A stretch of 64,000 bases of DNA, taken from contig NC_134830.1 in NCBI RefSeq assembly GCF_004210375.1, positions 5,890,001 through 5,954,000 on the forward strand, read 5' to 3'. This DNA comes from Tachypleus tridentatus (Eukaryota; Arthropoda; Merostomata; Xiphosura; Limulidae). Positions 50,181-62,353 of the stretch are shown in pieces. Each line of letters begins with the position of its first letter. Positions within the stretch are counted from its first letter, which is position 1. The notes under the pieces were generated by a model. It was not told the DNA's origin and did not search any database. It was given only the letters and a program-made list of their open reading frames with translations. A program made the translations under genes and the position numbers.

Positions 50181-51322
50181 ATTCTGCTCATAACATAATC
50201 GGTTTAGCAGGGAGAAACTTATCTTAAGCCACCCGAAAACCTCTTACTGAAGCTAAACAAACAGCAAATTGGCAAAATATGAACCACAGAAAACTAAGTA
50301 TCTATATATAATTAAGAACCACAGAAAGCTAGGTATTTATTTTTCAGTAAGGCCCACGGGAATCTATGTATGTATTTTTCAATAATGGCCACAAAAACTA
50401 AATACGTATTTCTTAATGATGAATAATTCATGTGAGAGCTGTCTTCTGGGAAAAGTGTAAACCATAGAGTGACTCTTGTTATGGAAGACAAAATATGAAA
50501 TAAAAATTCTTTTTAAGAATTGGTGTTTGTGTAACATGATATTCATCTGGTATCAGTAAAGAGACTGGCTACTGAAAGATAAAGAAATCTAAAACTAAAA
50601 ACACAGAGAAGCAAATGAATGTTTTTAAGCTACAGGTAGAGACAGTTAAATCCTGTCCGAGTTCCATTATGGGTATACAGTAACACGAAAAAACAAACAA
50701 ACACAAATATAAACATTTTTTTAAATTTTGGTGTATTTTTGTTGTTGGTATCAATGAGATTTTCTGTTTATTGGACCAGATTATAGCTGACCAAAAGGTT
50801 GAGGCTGTTTTTCATTCGAAAACGACATTTGTGATTTTGACTTTCTATATTAAATATTTGATTTCACAAGCAGATATATAAATGTTTGTTAGGAGTGTTT
50901 TTGTTTGTTTTCTCCTCTAAACTACTATGACCGAATGTTTGGTTTGTGAACTAACTGTTCACTGTGATCTTTATTGTTGGTCACAATTTTCAAGCAATTC
51001 TCTAATTATTTAATATTAAAATACTATATTTACAATTTTGTTTCCATAAACACTTCCTAGGTGGCAGGACCTACACTTGAATGCTTTTCGAGTGTTGGAA
51101 ATTAGTAAGGAAATAAAAATATTTTAGTCATTTTTAATATAACTTTTGATGAAATATGACTACATCATTTATTAATGTGTCTCGTAGTTCAACTTAGCTG
51201 GTGCTGTTGATTGTTTTACCAGCTTGTGTGTATATTGTTTTAATTAAACAATAATTACAAGTATTTCAAAACAACAACCAACCGTATCTCTGAAAACCAA
51301 TTTTGGTTTTTAACTTCTCATT
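50181..51322. other. Single-copy AT-rich DNA, block B
   Basis: Counterpart of 4,250-5,389. No gene seen. Confidence 0.7.
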
Positions 51323-51614
51323 GCTATTTTATAGGCCCGGCATGGACAAGCGTGTTGAGGCGTTCGACTCGTAATCTGAGGGTCGCGGGTACGCATCCTT
51401 GTCGTGTCAAACATGCTCGCCCCTTTTAGCCGTGGGGGCGTTATAATGTTACGGTCAATCCCACTATTCGTTGGTAAAAGAGTAGCCCAAGAGTTGGCGG
51501 TGGGTGGTGACGACTAGCAGCCTAACCCTCTAGTCTTACATTGCTAAATTAGGAACAGATAGCCCTCGAGTAGCTTTGTGCGAAATTCAACTAAAAATAA
51601 CAAGCTATTTTATA
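51323..51614 (+). mobile_element. SINE with target-site duplication (block B copy)
   Basis: Same insertion as 5,390-5,679, flanked by GCTATTTTATA at 51,323-51,333 and 51,604-51,614. The shared duplication proves one ancestral insertion. Confidence 0.94.
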
Positions 51615-51693
51615 TGTTGGTTAATATTTTGGATTTCGAGTTTTAAAAAGGTTCTTAAACAAGAAAAACGATGGTTTGAAGACATTCTTTCCG

Positions 51694-51747
51694 TTCTGGA
51701 CTATAACTATATTCTGGACTATAACTATATTCTGGGCTATAACTATA
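51694..51747. repeat. 18-bp repeat, three units (block B)
   Basis: Three copies of TTCTGGACTATAACTATA, the third with GGGC; block A has two. Confidence 0.9.
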
Positions 51748-51780
51748 TTCGTGTGGTGAAGAAGTTTTCTGCGAATTAAA

Positions 51781-51945
51781 ACTGGGAGTGGCCGAGTGAA
51801 TCCGAAAATTAATGGTTCGCATTCTCCAAACCACTTCGGACCAGAGGTATTCACAGAATTGGCAGTGGGTAATGTTGACCGATAGCCTTCCTTCTAAGTT
51901 ATTAGCTCAGAATTAGGGACGATGAAATGCCGATGGCTCTCGTGT
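51781..51945 (+). mobile_element. Diverged SINE-like element (block B copy)
   Basis: Counterpart of 5,830-5,990, again abutting the 63-bp array. Confidence 0.6.
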
Positions 51946-51954
51946 TTCTTGACG

Positions 51955-52336
51955 GTTTCTGAAGCGACAGTTACCGGTACTAGCTTCTGATTCAGGGATG
52001 GATATAACGGAATGGTAGTTTCTGAAGCGACACTTACCGGTACTAGCTTCTGATTCGGGGATGGACATAACGGAATGTTAGTTTCTGAAGCGACACTTAC
52101 CAGTACTATCTTCTGATTCAGGGGTGGACATAACGGAATGTTAGTTTCTGAAGCGACACTTACCGGTACTAGCTTCTGATTCGGGGATGGACATAACGTA
52201 ATGTTAGTTTCTGAAGCGACACTTACCAGTACTATCTTCTGATTCAGGGATGGACATAACAGAATGTTAGTTTCTGAAGCGACACTTACCGGTACTAGCT
52301 TCTGATTCGGGGATGGACATAACGTAATGTTAGTTT
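51955..52336. repeat. 63-bp minisatellite, about 6 units (block B)
   Basis: Same unit as 6,001-6,820 but with fewer than half the copies. A 163-codon minus frame runs through it because 63 is divisible by three; the residues simply repeat every 21. Confidence 0.97.
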
Positions 52337-52750
52337 GCTTGAGAAAAATTAATGACTTAAAAATGTTTCTATAAATGAAGTACAAACTATATTATTTAGT
52401 TTTCGCTTCATATGAATATAGTTTTCGTTTTAATGTCTCCAATTATTTTCAACCATTTTTATTTATGAATAAAAAGTCATTTTGATACCTTTACTGTGTT
52501 ATGTTTTATAAATAAACACAAACAAACTCATTTTTAATATTGTGGTTATTTCCGAGCCTTATGACTAAATTCAGGTATTCGTGGAGAAAAAGTGGCTACA
52601 GACGATGCATTTGATAAAGTAAATCTTCAGCATTTTGTATTTCTGGATTCCTTTAACATTCAAGTTACAAACCAACAGTAATGTTTGTATGTATTTGAAA
52701 CTGTTACTATAAAATAAAATAAACTTACGACAAAAATAAAAATAAGACAA
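52337..52750. other. Single-copy AT-rich DNA, block B
   Basis: Counterpart of 6,821-7,235. No gene seen. Confidence 0.7.
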
Positions 52751-52971
52751 AAACTAATAGGCCCACCATGGTCAGGTGGATAAGGCACTCGACTCATAAT
52801 CAGAGGGAAGCTGGTTCGAATCATACATGTTTGCCCTTTCAGCCGTGGGGGTATTATAATGTTATAGTCAATCCGACTATTCTTTGGTAAAAGAGTAGCC
52901 CAAGGGCTGAATTAGGGACAAGTAGCCTACGAGTTTTCTTTGCACTAAATTCAAAACAAACCCAAACTAAT
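52751..52971 (+). mobile_element. SINE with internal deletion and target-site duplication (block B copy)
   Basis: Same insertion and same body deletion as 7,236-7,456; flanked by AAACTAAT. Its head (CACCATGGTCAGGTGGATAA) keeps a better A-box region than block A. Confidence 0.85.
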
Positions 52972-53541
52972 CTAACTGGGACGACATTAAGAAATGTATA
53001 AACAGTGGTCTGTTTGCACTGTTTCTGAATGAACTGGAACCAGGTTTAGCACTCTGTAGAGCGTAACCCTCCGCCACACAGCGTTGATCAAATTTGGTTC
53101 TCAGAAAGTAAAACATGTCCATATGTCCGTCTTTATCAACAGACATGGATTATTTTCAGCTTTATCAGTAAAAGTTTTAATATTCCTCAGATAAATTTTT
53201 ACTTCAAGTAGGTTTCTCGTAATCACGAATAATAAATAATATTTCGCATACTTCCATCTAGTTTCATCAAAATCTGATTATTTTTGACTGACTGATAGAC
53301 CAAAAATTGTGTGAAAAATCGATTATCATGTTAACAGATAGGAACTTTTGGACTTTTGTGATCTTAACCTTTGACCATGAAGCTTTTGAAAAAACTATTC
53401 ACTTCTACTCTGTGTCATAGTTCAAACGTGTACCAACTTTGTCCAAATCTATTTAGCCCTTTTCGAGAAATCTTGCTGAGAAATACACAACGGTTCAAAA
53501 CATAACCTCCGTCCACCTATAGCTCCTCTACTGACCCAGAT
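52972..53541. other. Single-copy DNA, block B
   Basis: Counterpart of 7,457-8,009, with about 20 extra bases near 52,995. No gene seen. Confidence 0.7.
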
Positions 53542-53840
53542 AACGTAAGATTTGTTTGTTTGTTTTTGAATTTCGCACAAAGCTACTAGAGGGCTATCCG
53601 TGCTAGCCGTCCCTAATTTAGCAGTTTGAGACTAGAGGGAAGGAAGCTAGTCATCACCACCCACCGCCAACTCTTGGGCTACTCTTTTACCAACGAATAG
53701 TGGGATTGACTGACACATTATAACGCCCCTACGGCTGAAAGGGCGAGCATGTTTGGCGCGACGGGGATGCGAATCCGCGACCCTCAGATTACGAGTCGCA
53801 CGCCTTACACGCGTGGCCATGCCGGTTCCCACACGTAAGA
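53542..53840 (-). mobile_element. Full-length SINE, minus strand (block B copy)
   Basis: Same insertion as 8,010-8,310. Flanks AACGTAAGA and ACACGTAAGA are the target-site duplication with one base lost on the left. Confidence 0.94.
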
Positions 53841-55285
53841 GGTCATACAGTGTTTAGAAAGGTTAAGCTGTATGTATATATATATATTTGTAAATAAAAA
53901 TCAGCCATACATAAACCTCCAGAAACCGTTGGACAATCTACTATCAAACTGACGTGTGTGTCCAGCAAAGTTACATTCTACAGTTCATTATAGCTCTTAT
54001 AAGAAACTGTAGAACTTAAAAAAGGATTAAATGATACTGGTAGTCGCAGGTTTAACCATATAAATGTAAATATTTACGAAACTTAAGTAAATGATTTGAT
54101 TATAAAAACTGTCTAGTAATGAAAATAATTCTATTTTGAAATTTTTCATGTTTTCATTTAATCACAGTTATATTATCAAATATTATGACACAATTAATGG
54201 TGTCAGAGCTGTGATAATATTTACGTGGAACTATTTTGCATGTGGTTGTAACATTCCTGTTAACCAGATGTCCAAAGGACATAAATATTTAGTAATTGTT
54301 TTACTTAGCTAATGACCACTTAGGGCAACGGATATCACATACTGTGTCTATGTTTAACTCTGGACTGGTATAAACCCATTGCAAGGGGTGATACAGATAC
54401 TTGTATAAGTTGGTATAAGCTTAGGATTTTCTGTTTTGTGAATTGGAGTAGTTGTTGACTTGTGAAACGTATGGATTATGGGGTACCGCATTAGGACACT
54501 TTGTATGGAAATAAAGTGTTGTATAGAATTCCTACTGTCCTTGTCCCCAGTGGACGTAGTTTAAAAAGTCTCTTTAGTTCAGCAACTACTGTAAACAGTA
54601 TGAAGCCGGTTAAGTTTCTGTTAACCTCTACATCATTGTGAGTAAACATTTGTTTCGTTAATGTTCAGTTTATTTATTACGTGCTGTCTCTCGAACCTAC
54701 GTTAGATACAAATGTACTAAACAGAGCGATGTTTGGTCGACGTGGTTTGTCGTCTTTATTATGTTTAACAAACTGACATAGGTAATAAACGTCAGGTAAA
54801 CACGAAGTCCAGGTTGTGTTGTGTTTGTATATGTCAAACTTTCACATGACCAGTCATGTCTTTGGTCACGAGAGTAATAATAACTTTTTTTCTCATTACT
54901 TATAAACATTCAATGAATTATTTAATAATAGTTTCAATAATGAGATATAACTTTTCAGATTAAGTATTTCTTTTCCTGTTTCAAAGAGACAGGAGGTGAT
55001 TTGGTTGTCTATCACTCTTCCAAGCTGGATAATACTAAATGTACCGTGTAGGGCATTCAGGCCTAATTAAATAAAGATATAGTGAGATGTTTTACACACC
55101 CAATTCTATAAATTATTGCATTCGTTTAGCAGCTAACACGATATTTGTTTTAGTATAGAGTTTTTGGATGTTTCAGGCTTAGTTAGAATTACATACTGCC
55201 ACTTATCAACTGATTCATTAGTTTTCTTTAGATTATTTGCTATCCCTTAGCAACCGATGATTCGTTATTATGTTTATAATTATCA
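53841..55285. other. Single-copy AT-rich DNA, block B
   Basis: Counterpart of 8,311-9,746. No gene seen. Confidence 0.7.
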
Positions 55286-56309
55286 TACTTTACCACATGT
55301 AACGATACCAATATTTAGTAAACTTTACCACACGTAACGATACTAATATTTAGTAAACTTTACCACACGTAACGATACCAATATTCAGTAAATTTACCAC
55401 ACGTAACGATACTAATATTTAGTATACTTTACCACACGTAACGATACTAATATTTAGTAAACTTTACCACACGTAACGATACCAATATTTAGTAAACTTT
55501 ACCACACGTAAGGATACTAATATTTAGTAAACTTTACCACACGTAACGATACTAATATTTAGTAAACTTTACCACACGTAACGATACTAATATTCAGTAA
55601 ATTTACCACATGTAACGATACTAATACTTAGTATACTTTACCACACGTAACGATACCAATATTTAGTAAACTTTACCACACGTAATGATACTAATATTTA
55701 GTAAACTTTACAACACGTAACGATACCAATATGTAGTAAACTTTACCACACGTAACGATACCAATATTTAGTAAACTTTACCACACGTAACGATACTAAT
55801 ATTTAGTAAACTTTACCACACGTAACGATACTAATATTTAGTAAACTTTACCACACGTAACGATACCAATATGTAGTAAACTTTACCACACGTAACGATA
55901 CCAATATTTAGTAAACTTTACAACACGTAACGATACCAATATTTAGTAAACTATACCACACGTAACGATACTAATATGTAGTAAACTTTACCACACGTAA
56001 CGATACTAATATTTAGTATACTTTACCATACATAACGATACTAATATGTAGTAAACTTTACAACACGTAACGATACTAATATGTAGTAAACTTTACAACA
56101 CGTAACGATACTAATATTTAGTAAACTTTACCACACGTAACGATACTAATATTTAGTAAACTTTACCACACGTAACGATACCAATATGTAGTAAACTTTA
56201 CCACACGTAACGATACTAATATTTAGTAAACTTTACCACACGTAACGATACTAATATGTAGTAATCTTTACCGCACATAACGATACCAATGTTTGGTAAA
56301 CTTTACCAC
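55286..56309. repeat. 35-bp minisatellite, about 29 units (block B)
   Basis: Same unit as 9,747-10,702, but more TGTAG variants and a different variant order, so the arrays have been rearranged since they separated. Confidence 0.97.
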
Positions 56310-56756
56310 GCTATGCTATGTTGCTAATATTTGAATAAAGTGTACCACGTGCTTTGTCGCTTACAACTTTGCTACAGTTTATGTTGAACCATCCACATAA
56401 TCACTCGATACAGTTTGTAACAGAAACAAATTCCAGATTCTTCTGTTTAAAATATTACGTTTCTTTACTTACTCGACCTAGGTGTATTTTAAATGTAATG
56501 TATCATAATAAACATTAAAGTTCTTGTTCTTTTGTTTGTAGTTTGAAGATAATTCTGTTTTGTGATTTTATGTATAGTCAAATTGTTCATTATTTTTATA
56601 TAATATGTGAAATCCAGTGCTAGATGGTTTTCTCCTGAAACAAAAGAACACTGACCAGGAACAGCGAAATAGACCAACTGTAGCTTACTGTATATCCAAC
56701 GATGTAATAATAAGGCTTTAACTATCAACCTTCCCACTCAGAGCTAACCACTCACA
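56310..56756. other. Single-copy AT-rich DNA, block B
   Basis: Counterpart of 10,703-11,127. No gene seen. Confidence 0.7.
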
Positions 56757-56976
56757 GCTCTAACCGTCCTAACTTAACAGTGTAAGACTAGAGGGAAAGC
56801 AGCAAGTCATCACCACCCACCTCCATCTCTTAGGCTACTCTACATAGCGGGACTGGACGTCGTATTATAACGTCCCCACGGCTGAAAGAGCGAGCGTGTT
56901 TAGTGTGACGGGGATTCGAATCCGCGAACCCCAGATTCCGAGTCGAGCGCTATAACCACCTGACCATGCGGGGCTC
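56757..56976 (-). mobile_element. SINE, minus strand, tail truncated (block B copy)
   Basis: Same insertion as 11,128-11,376; the tail-side edge differs (GAGCTAACCACTCACAGC). Confidence 0.88.
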
Positions 56977-57329
56977 GAGAGGAGAGCTGGTCTTTAATTT
57001 GTTAATCCGTCTTATATCTTGTCTTTTCAAATTGTGAGTTTGGATTGTAAGTGTAGCAGTCTTTATGTAGACCATCTCTCAAAACCTGATTATGTAATAT
57101 TAAAACTGAGCTTCTTTGTAACGTATTAAAATTAATTATTTGTTACTTTTATTTTACCCTAGCAGCGAGTTTATATTCTATGCTTGGTCCAGTGTTAACT
57201 GACACTGTGGAAAACCTTTCATATCATTTATAATGGTTTCAAGCAGATAAACCATCGTGTCTCTATGTTTGTTTGGGATTTCAAGTTTTGCAAGTTACTT
57301 CTTGGTTAATATCTTTGATTTTCCTTATG
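56977..57329. other. Single-copy DNA, block B
   Basis: Counterpart of 11,377-11,727. No gene seen. Confidence 0.7.
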
Positions 57330-57512
57330 GTTGGGGCGTTATAAAGTCACGATTAATCCCATCATTCTTTCGTAAAAGAGTAGCCCAACAGTTGGCGGTG
57401 GGTGGTGCTGACTAGCTGCTTTCCTTCTTGTCTTACACTGTTAATTTAGGGACGGCTCGCGCAGATAGTCCTCGTGTAGCTTTGCAAGAAATTCAGAACA
57501 AACAAACAAACT
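57330..57512 (+). mobile_element. SINE body and tail, plus strand (block B copy)
   Basis: Same 5'-truncated insertion as 11,728-11,911. Confidence 0.9.
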
Positions 57513-58890
57513 CTATTTCCAAGATCACAAAATATCTTATTAATTAGTTAAGCTCAGTTTTTTTCCTGTGGTGTGACAGAGATGTCTATCTTTTTTTCTG
57601 CACGTGAGTGTAGAAGTTACAGATATTTTTATTGGCAATGTGATATTCTACACCTGGTATTCTCGGCCGAGTATAACATGATAACGACTTGGATTCACTC
57701 ATTTCTCAGTAACGCGACACCAGTAACGCGTTTTTGTTTACTTCTCACCCGAATTATATGACTCTGTATAAAAGAATGTTAATGCCGTAACTTCCCTTAA
57801 TGAAGGATTCGTTTAAATTCTGTTGGGAAAAGTAAAATTAGGTTTCATCCCAAGATAAGCACAGACTGTGGACAGGTTTATAAATAAAAGTATAATTATT
57901 TTAAGTAATATTCAAGTTTGTTAATTGTTAAATAAAAAGCTAACAATAGGCTATTTCTGCATTATTCATCGCAGGGATTTAGTTCTGAATTTTAGGGCTG
58001 TAGGACATGAAACTTCTCATTTAACTACCGAGCGACAAATCCGTTTAAGATTAATTTTATGACGAAGTGTTAATGCGAAAACTATTTGTGCTTATTTTAG
58101 TGTTGTTGTGCTTATGTTAGTGAAATGTTGTCGTGCTTATGTAAGCGAATTTGACGTTGTCTTACTATATACTGTATGGAGGTCAGCGTTATGTCTGTGG
58201 AGTTTAAAGATAAAAGTAGGGTTTCAATACCGGTAGTGGGCACAGCACAGATAGCCCACTGTACAGTTTTCTGCATAGATACAAACAAACAACTAATTAC
58301 GTGGCGTTAAGTCAGAATGGTAAATTTCGTTCTTCGTGAGATAATAAGAAATGTGCAACTTCGTACTACAGACTCAGTTACCCACAGGCAGTCAGTGATA
58401 ACGATATAGCCAAAAGCGCCTTAGGTGTGAAAACGACTTAAAACAATAAAATCTAATGTGTAGTGGCCAAACTGGTAACTACACTTATAGCATTCATCAA
58501 AATATTACAGCGAATATTCATTCATAATATCACCACCCCGCGTTATTTGTTCATTTAGGGCACAATGGTTGGTAAAACAGAGTAAGAAGTCTTCAAAAGT
58601 TGACAGTGAATAATAACTGTCCAGCCTTATGATTTATTGAAACCTTGAGTCAGAAACTGATAACCTACTTTGCTTGGCTTAATCAATTCCAGTGTGTCTG
58701 CACATTCTTCCACGTCATCATTTTGCTGCTCTAAATCAGTCGTATTTATGTGAATGACAAAAAAAAAAACAAAACGGTCCGCTTTAACGTTTGGTTAAAC
58801 ATGTAATAAAAGTCTCCGACTGATACCTTCTGTGAATTATTGCGTAAGGATGTGAAAACAAATTTAGTTAAAATGGAGTGGTTTTTGTTG
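57513..58890. other. Single-copy AT-rich DNA, block B
   Basis: Counterpart of 11,912-13,298, with a ~17-base deletion near 58,432 and a longer A run near 58,757. No gene seen. Confidence 0.7.
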
Positions 58891-59086
58891 CATAAGTTTT
58901 ACATATGTGACTTACACCAGATTTAACATCATAAGTTTACATACGTGACTTACACCAGATTTAACATCATAAGTTTACATATGTGACTTACGCCAGATTT
59001 AACATCATAAGTTTACATATGTGACTTACGCCAGATTTAACATCATAAGTTTACATATGTGACTTACACCAGATTTAACATCATAA
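58891..59086. repeat. 38-bp repeat, five units (block B)
   Basis: Same unit as 13,299-13,417, two more copies. Confidence 0.95.
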
Positions 59087-60640
59087 CTTATACTGCTAAA
59101 CACCAGGTTACGATGCACGTGGTGGGCAGAGCTTTATGTAGCTTTGTGCTCAATAACAAACAACAAAAACGTGATACTGATTAATAAACGTGTAGAGGTC
59201 GCCATCTTGAACTGTATCTTGAATGACCCTAGTGACATTTTACCAGGGTCAGCCTACAACTTATTATTAAGAATTCAATACTCCTTTCATATATTTACCT
59301 TCTAAAGGACCTTGGAATCACCCAGAGGTTGTTGTTTGTTTTCTTGTCAGCTATTTTTTAGTTTTATAAACGACAAAAAAGTTTACCTGTTTCTACTTAC
59401 GTCATAAATGTAAGAAACGTTTGTTTTGGGTTCGAAACCTTCACGTTCTTTGTAACGGTGAGTTTAAAGTAATCGTAATGATGTTTCTGGATTTACCTAT
59501 TTAGTCTAAAAGCTATTTTTTTGGAAGATCATTTATACTATTTCGTAAGTAAAAAGGTTATTTTTAATTAGCTGTGGCGCCAGTGCATTAGATCCGCATG
59601 TGGCTTATTTATGATGTCGTATCTGTTATCCGAGTATGAGTAAATATAAAGTTATCCGTTACGGAAAACGGAGGCGAAACTGGAAAATCGTAATCCCTAT
59701 TGCAAATCTACATATACACAGGATAAAAATTTTGCGAAGTTGGAGGTTGCACATCGCGAATAAAACAGCTTTTCTAGTATCATATAAGCAAGAGTTCCAT
59801 TATAATGTGATTATTCTAAATTTGTTGAATAAACTTGAAAGGAGGGTCAGGTTTTAAAATATTTTAAGCGTACTAATATCAAAGTAGGAAATGAGTTTTT
59901 TTTTCACGAAATTCTGAAGTTAGTTATGGATCTAGTGGAAGCAATCCTCAACACATTATCACTTAATCAGGTTCGTTAAAACGCATTTACTGTTTTCCTC
60001 ATCAATTACAGCGCACTATACGTGCTTAAAAGGGAGATCTTTAGTTTCGTGAACGGTACAACTGTGAATTCATGAAGGTGTATTGAGCTTTCATAGTAAT
60101 ATATGTGCAATTTTAAGGTTTACGTGACTAAGTTGTTCAGAAAGCATATTCCGAAGCTTTGTAATACGGAGGTTATTTTACTGTTTCGTTACACTTTCGT
60201 CTTGAAACAGTTCCAGTTAATATTTGAAGCGTGATCTTCAATTAGCATTTCTGTTCGGTTATTTATAACCTAATCTAATAATCTATCTTTTATGAAGAAC
60301 GAAGAATATATTAATTAAATTTTATTTTTTCAAACCCTCTTAGTTAAAGGAACCCAAATGATAAAGACCTAAAGTAGCAGTTTAACTGCGTTTCTACTAT
60401 TTCTATAAAGGTAATCATTTATTTATCGTATTTTCTGTATAATATTTCTCCGCTGGATTTGCTCATATGTATTTTATTTTGTTTTAGATGTTTTCTTTTA
60501 AAGAACGAAGTACTAATAAATTATTTATTCTCCTATATTCTCCTATTCTATGAATACTTTATTCTCCTAAAAATATGTAACATTTAAATTTCTTCGAAAG
60601 CTGATATACTTGGTTGAATATTGTTTTACCACATTAGACG
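59087..60640. other. Single-copy AT-rich DNA, block B
   Basis: Counterpart of 13,418-14,971. No gene supported. Confidence 0.65.
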
Positions 60641-61110
60641 TAAGTTGAATTTTGTTAGAGCTCATCAGGGTAAGTTGAATTTTGTTAGAGCTCATCAGGG
60701 TAAGTTGAATTTTGATAGAGCTCATCAGGGTAAGTTGAATTTTTTTAGAGCTCATCAGGTTAAGTTGAATTTTGTTAGAGCTCATCAGGGTAAGTTGAAT
60801 TTTGTTAGAGCTCATCAGGGTAAGTTGAATTTTGTTAGAGCTCATCAGGGTAAGTTGAATTTTTTTAGAGCTCATCAGGTTAAGTTGAATTTTGTTAGAG
60901 CTCATCAGGTTAAGTTGAATTTTGTTAGAGCTCATCAGGGTAAGTTGAATTTTGTTAGAGCTCATCAGGTTAAGTTGAATTTCGTTAGGCCTTATCAGGC
61001 GTAGGATGAATTTTGTTAGCTTTATCAGGCGAAGGTTGAATTTTGTTAGATATCATCAGGTGTAAACTGAATTTTGTTAGCTTTCATCAGGCGTAGGTTG
61101 AATTTTGTTG
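60641..61110. repeat. 30-bp minisatellite, about 15 units (block B)
   Basis: Same unit as 14,972-15,401. The exact 30-bp register leaves ten-codon repeats open on both strands (KLNFVRAHQG on plus). Block A breaks these frames with insertions and deletions, so I do not call a gene. Confidence 0.96.
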
Positions 61111-61188
61111 GGCCTCATTGCAATTTTAAAGAAGACACACGTAATGATGTAACACGTTTTGGAAAAGTTTGTTATATTAAAGAAGCAG

Positions 61189-61362
61189 CAAGTTACATCA
61201 TTAGATGGTGATTTTCCTGTTTGAGACATTCCAAGTTACATCATTAGATGCTGATTTTCCTGTTTGAGACATTCCAAGCTACATCATTAGATGCTGATTT
61301 TCCTGTTTGAGACATTCCAAGTTACATCATGAGATGCTGATTTTTCTGTTTGAGACATTCCA
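61189..61362. repeat. 43-bp repeat, four units (block B)
   Basis: Same as 15,482-15,655, same copy number. Confidence 0.95.
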
Positions 61363-61556
61363 CGTAAATAGGAATAATAATTATAATAACAGGTTATTAA
61401 TAATGTTGGCTCTAAAGTGTGTTTTTACACAGCGGTTTCTCTTTTAGCGTAGATTATGATTTTTTTCTACTTTGGATTAGAGAGAGATTTATGGCACAAC
61501 AACCACTAGAAGCCTTATACCAAGTATCGATATGCTCTAAAATGAAGGACGCTATT

Positions 61557-61785
61557 GTTTTGTTTGTTTGTTTTGAATTTCGCTTAAAGGAAAGACAACT
61601 AGTTATCACCACCCACCGTCCACCGCCAACTCTTGGGCTACTGTTTTACCAACGAATAGTGCGATTGACTGTAACTTTACAACGCCCCCACGGCTGAAGG
61701 CGAGCATATTTATGTAACGGGGATTGTAACCCGCGACCCTCATATTGCAAATCAAGCGTCCTAACCACCAGGCCATACCGGGCCT
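61557..61785 (-). mobile_element. SINE, minus strand, internally shortened (block B copy)
   Basis: Same insertion as 15,850-16,073, with a more complete head (AACGGGGATTGTAACCCGCG). Confidence 0.88.
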
Positions 61786-61998
61786 GGATTCTATCGTATT
61801 ATGTAAGTATTTAAGAAAGATTAGACAGGCACAGGCCTCTCTATATATTAATAGTGTCTTATCATGGCTTTCTTTTGAATCGTATGATCTCGTTTTTGTT
61901 TGAACTGAATAAGAGGGCAGAAGACGGCGTCCATCACATAAATAGTCTTTATATATACTAAATATACTATTGTCTTTATACTAAGCAACGCTCTTTGT

Positions 61999-62152
61999 AG
62001 AGAAACCAGACTTTCTTGTAGTTTCAATCATTTTGTGAAACACCACGTGAGAGAAACCAAACTTTCTTGTAGTTTCAATCATTTTGTGAAACACCTCGTG
62101 AGAGAAACCAAACTTTCTTGTAGTTTCAATCATTTTGTGAAACATCACGTGC
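61999..62152. repeat. About 51-bp repeat, three units (block B)
   Basis: Same as 16,277-16,430 but with all three junctions regular (CACCTCGTGAGAGAAACC). Confidence 0.92.
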
Positions 62153-62353
62153 AGTTGAATTTTAAATCTTTACAGGCACGAGGCTTGTTTTCCTATAAAC
62201 TTCTGTAAACTGCCAAAATCCGCGTGCAGGAGTGACGAAGAAGGTGCAGAGTTTCTGAATGTGTTACTGAACTTAAGGATGTCTATATAATTTAGCTTAA
62301 TAGAACTTTATTAAAACCGAAACTGATTTCTAAAACCAAACACAATACACATA

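Noticed and set aside
51894..52385. 163-codon minus-strand ORF over the 63-bp array
   Set aside because: The period is divisible by three, and the equivalent frame in block A is broken by small deletions, so there is no constraint.
60567..61004. Open frames on both strands of the 30-bp array
   Set aside because: Ten-codon arithmetic repeats; block A has insertions and deletions that destroy both frames.
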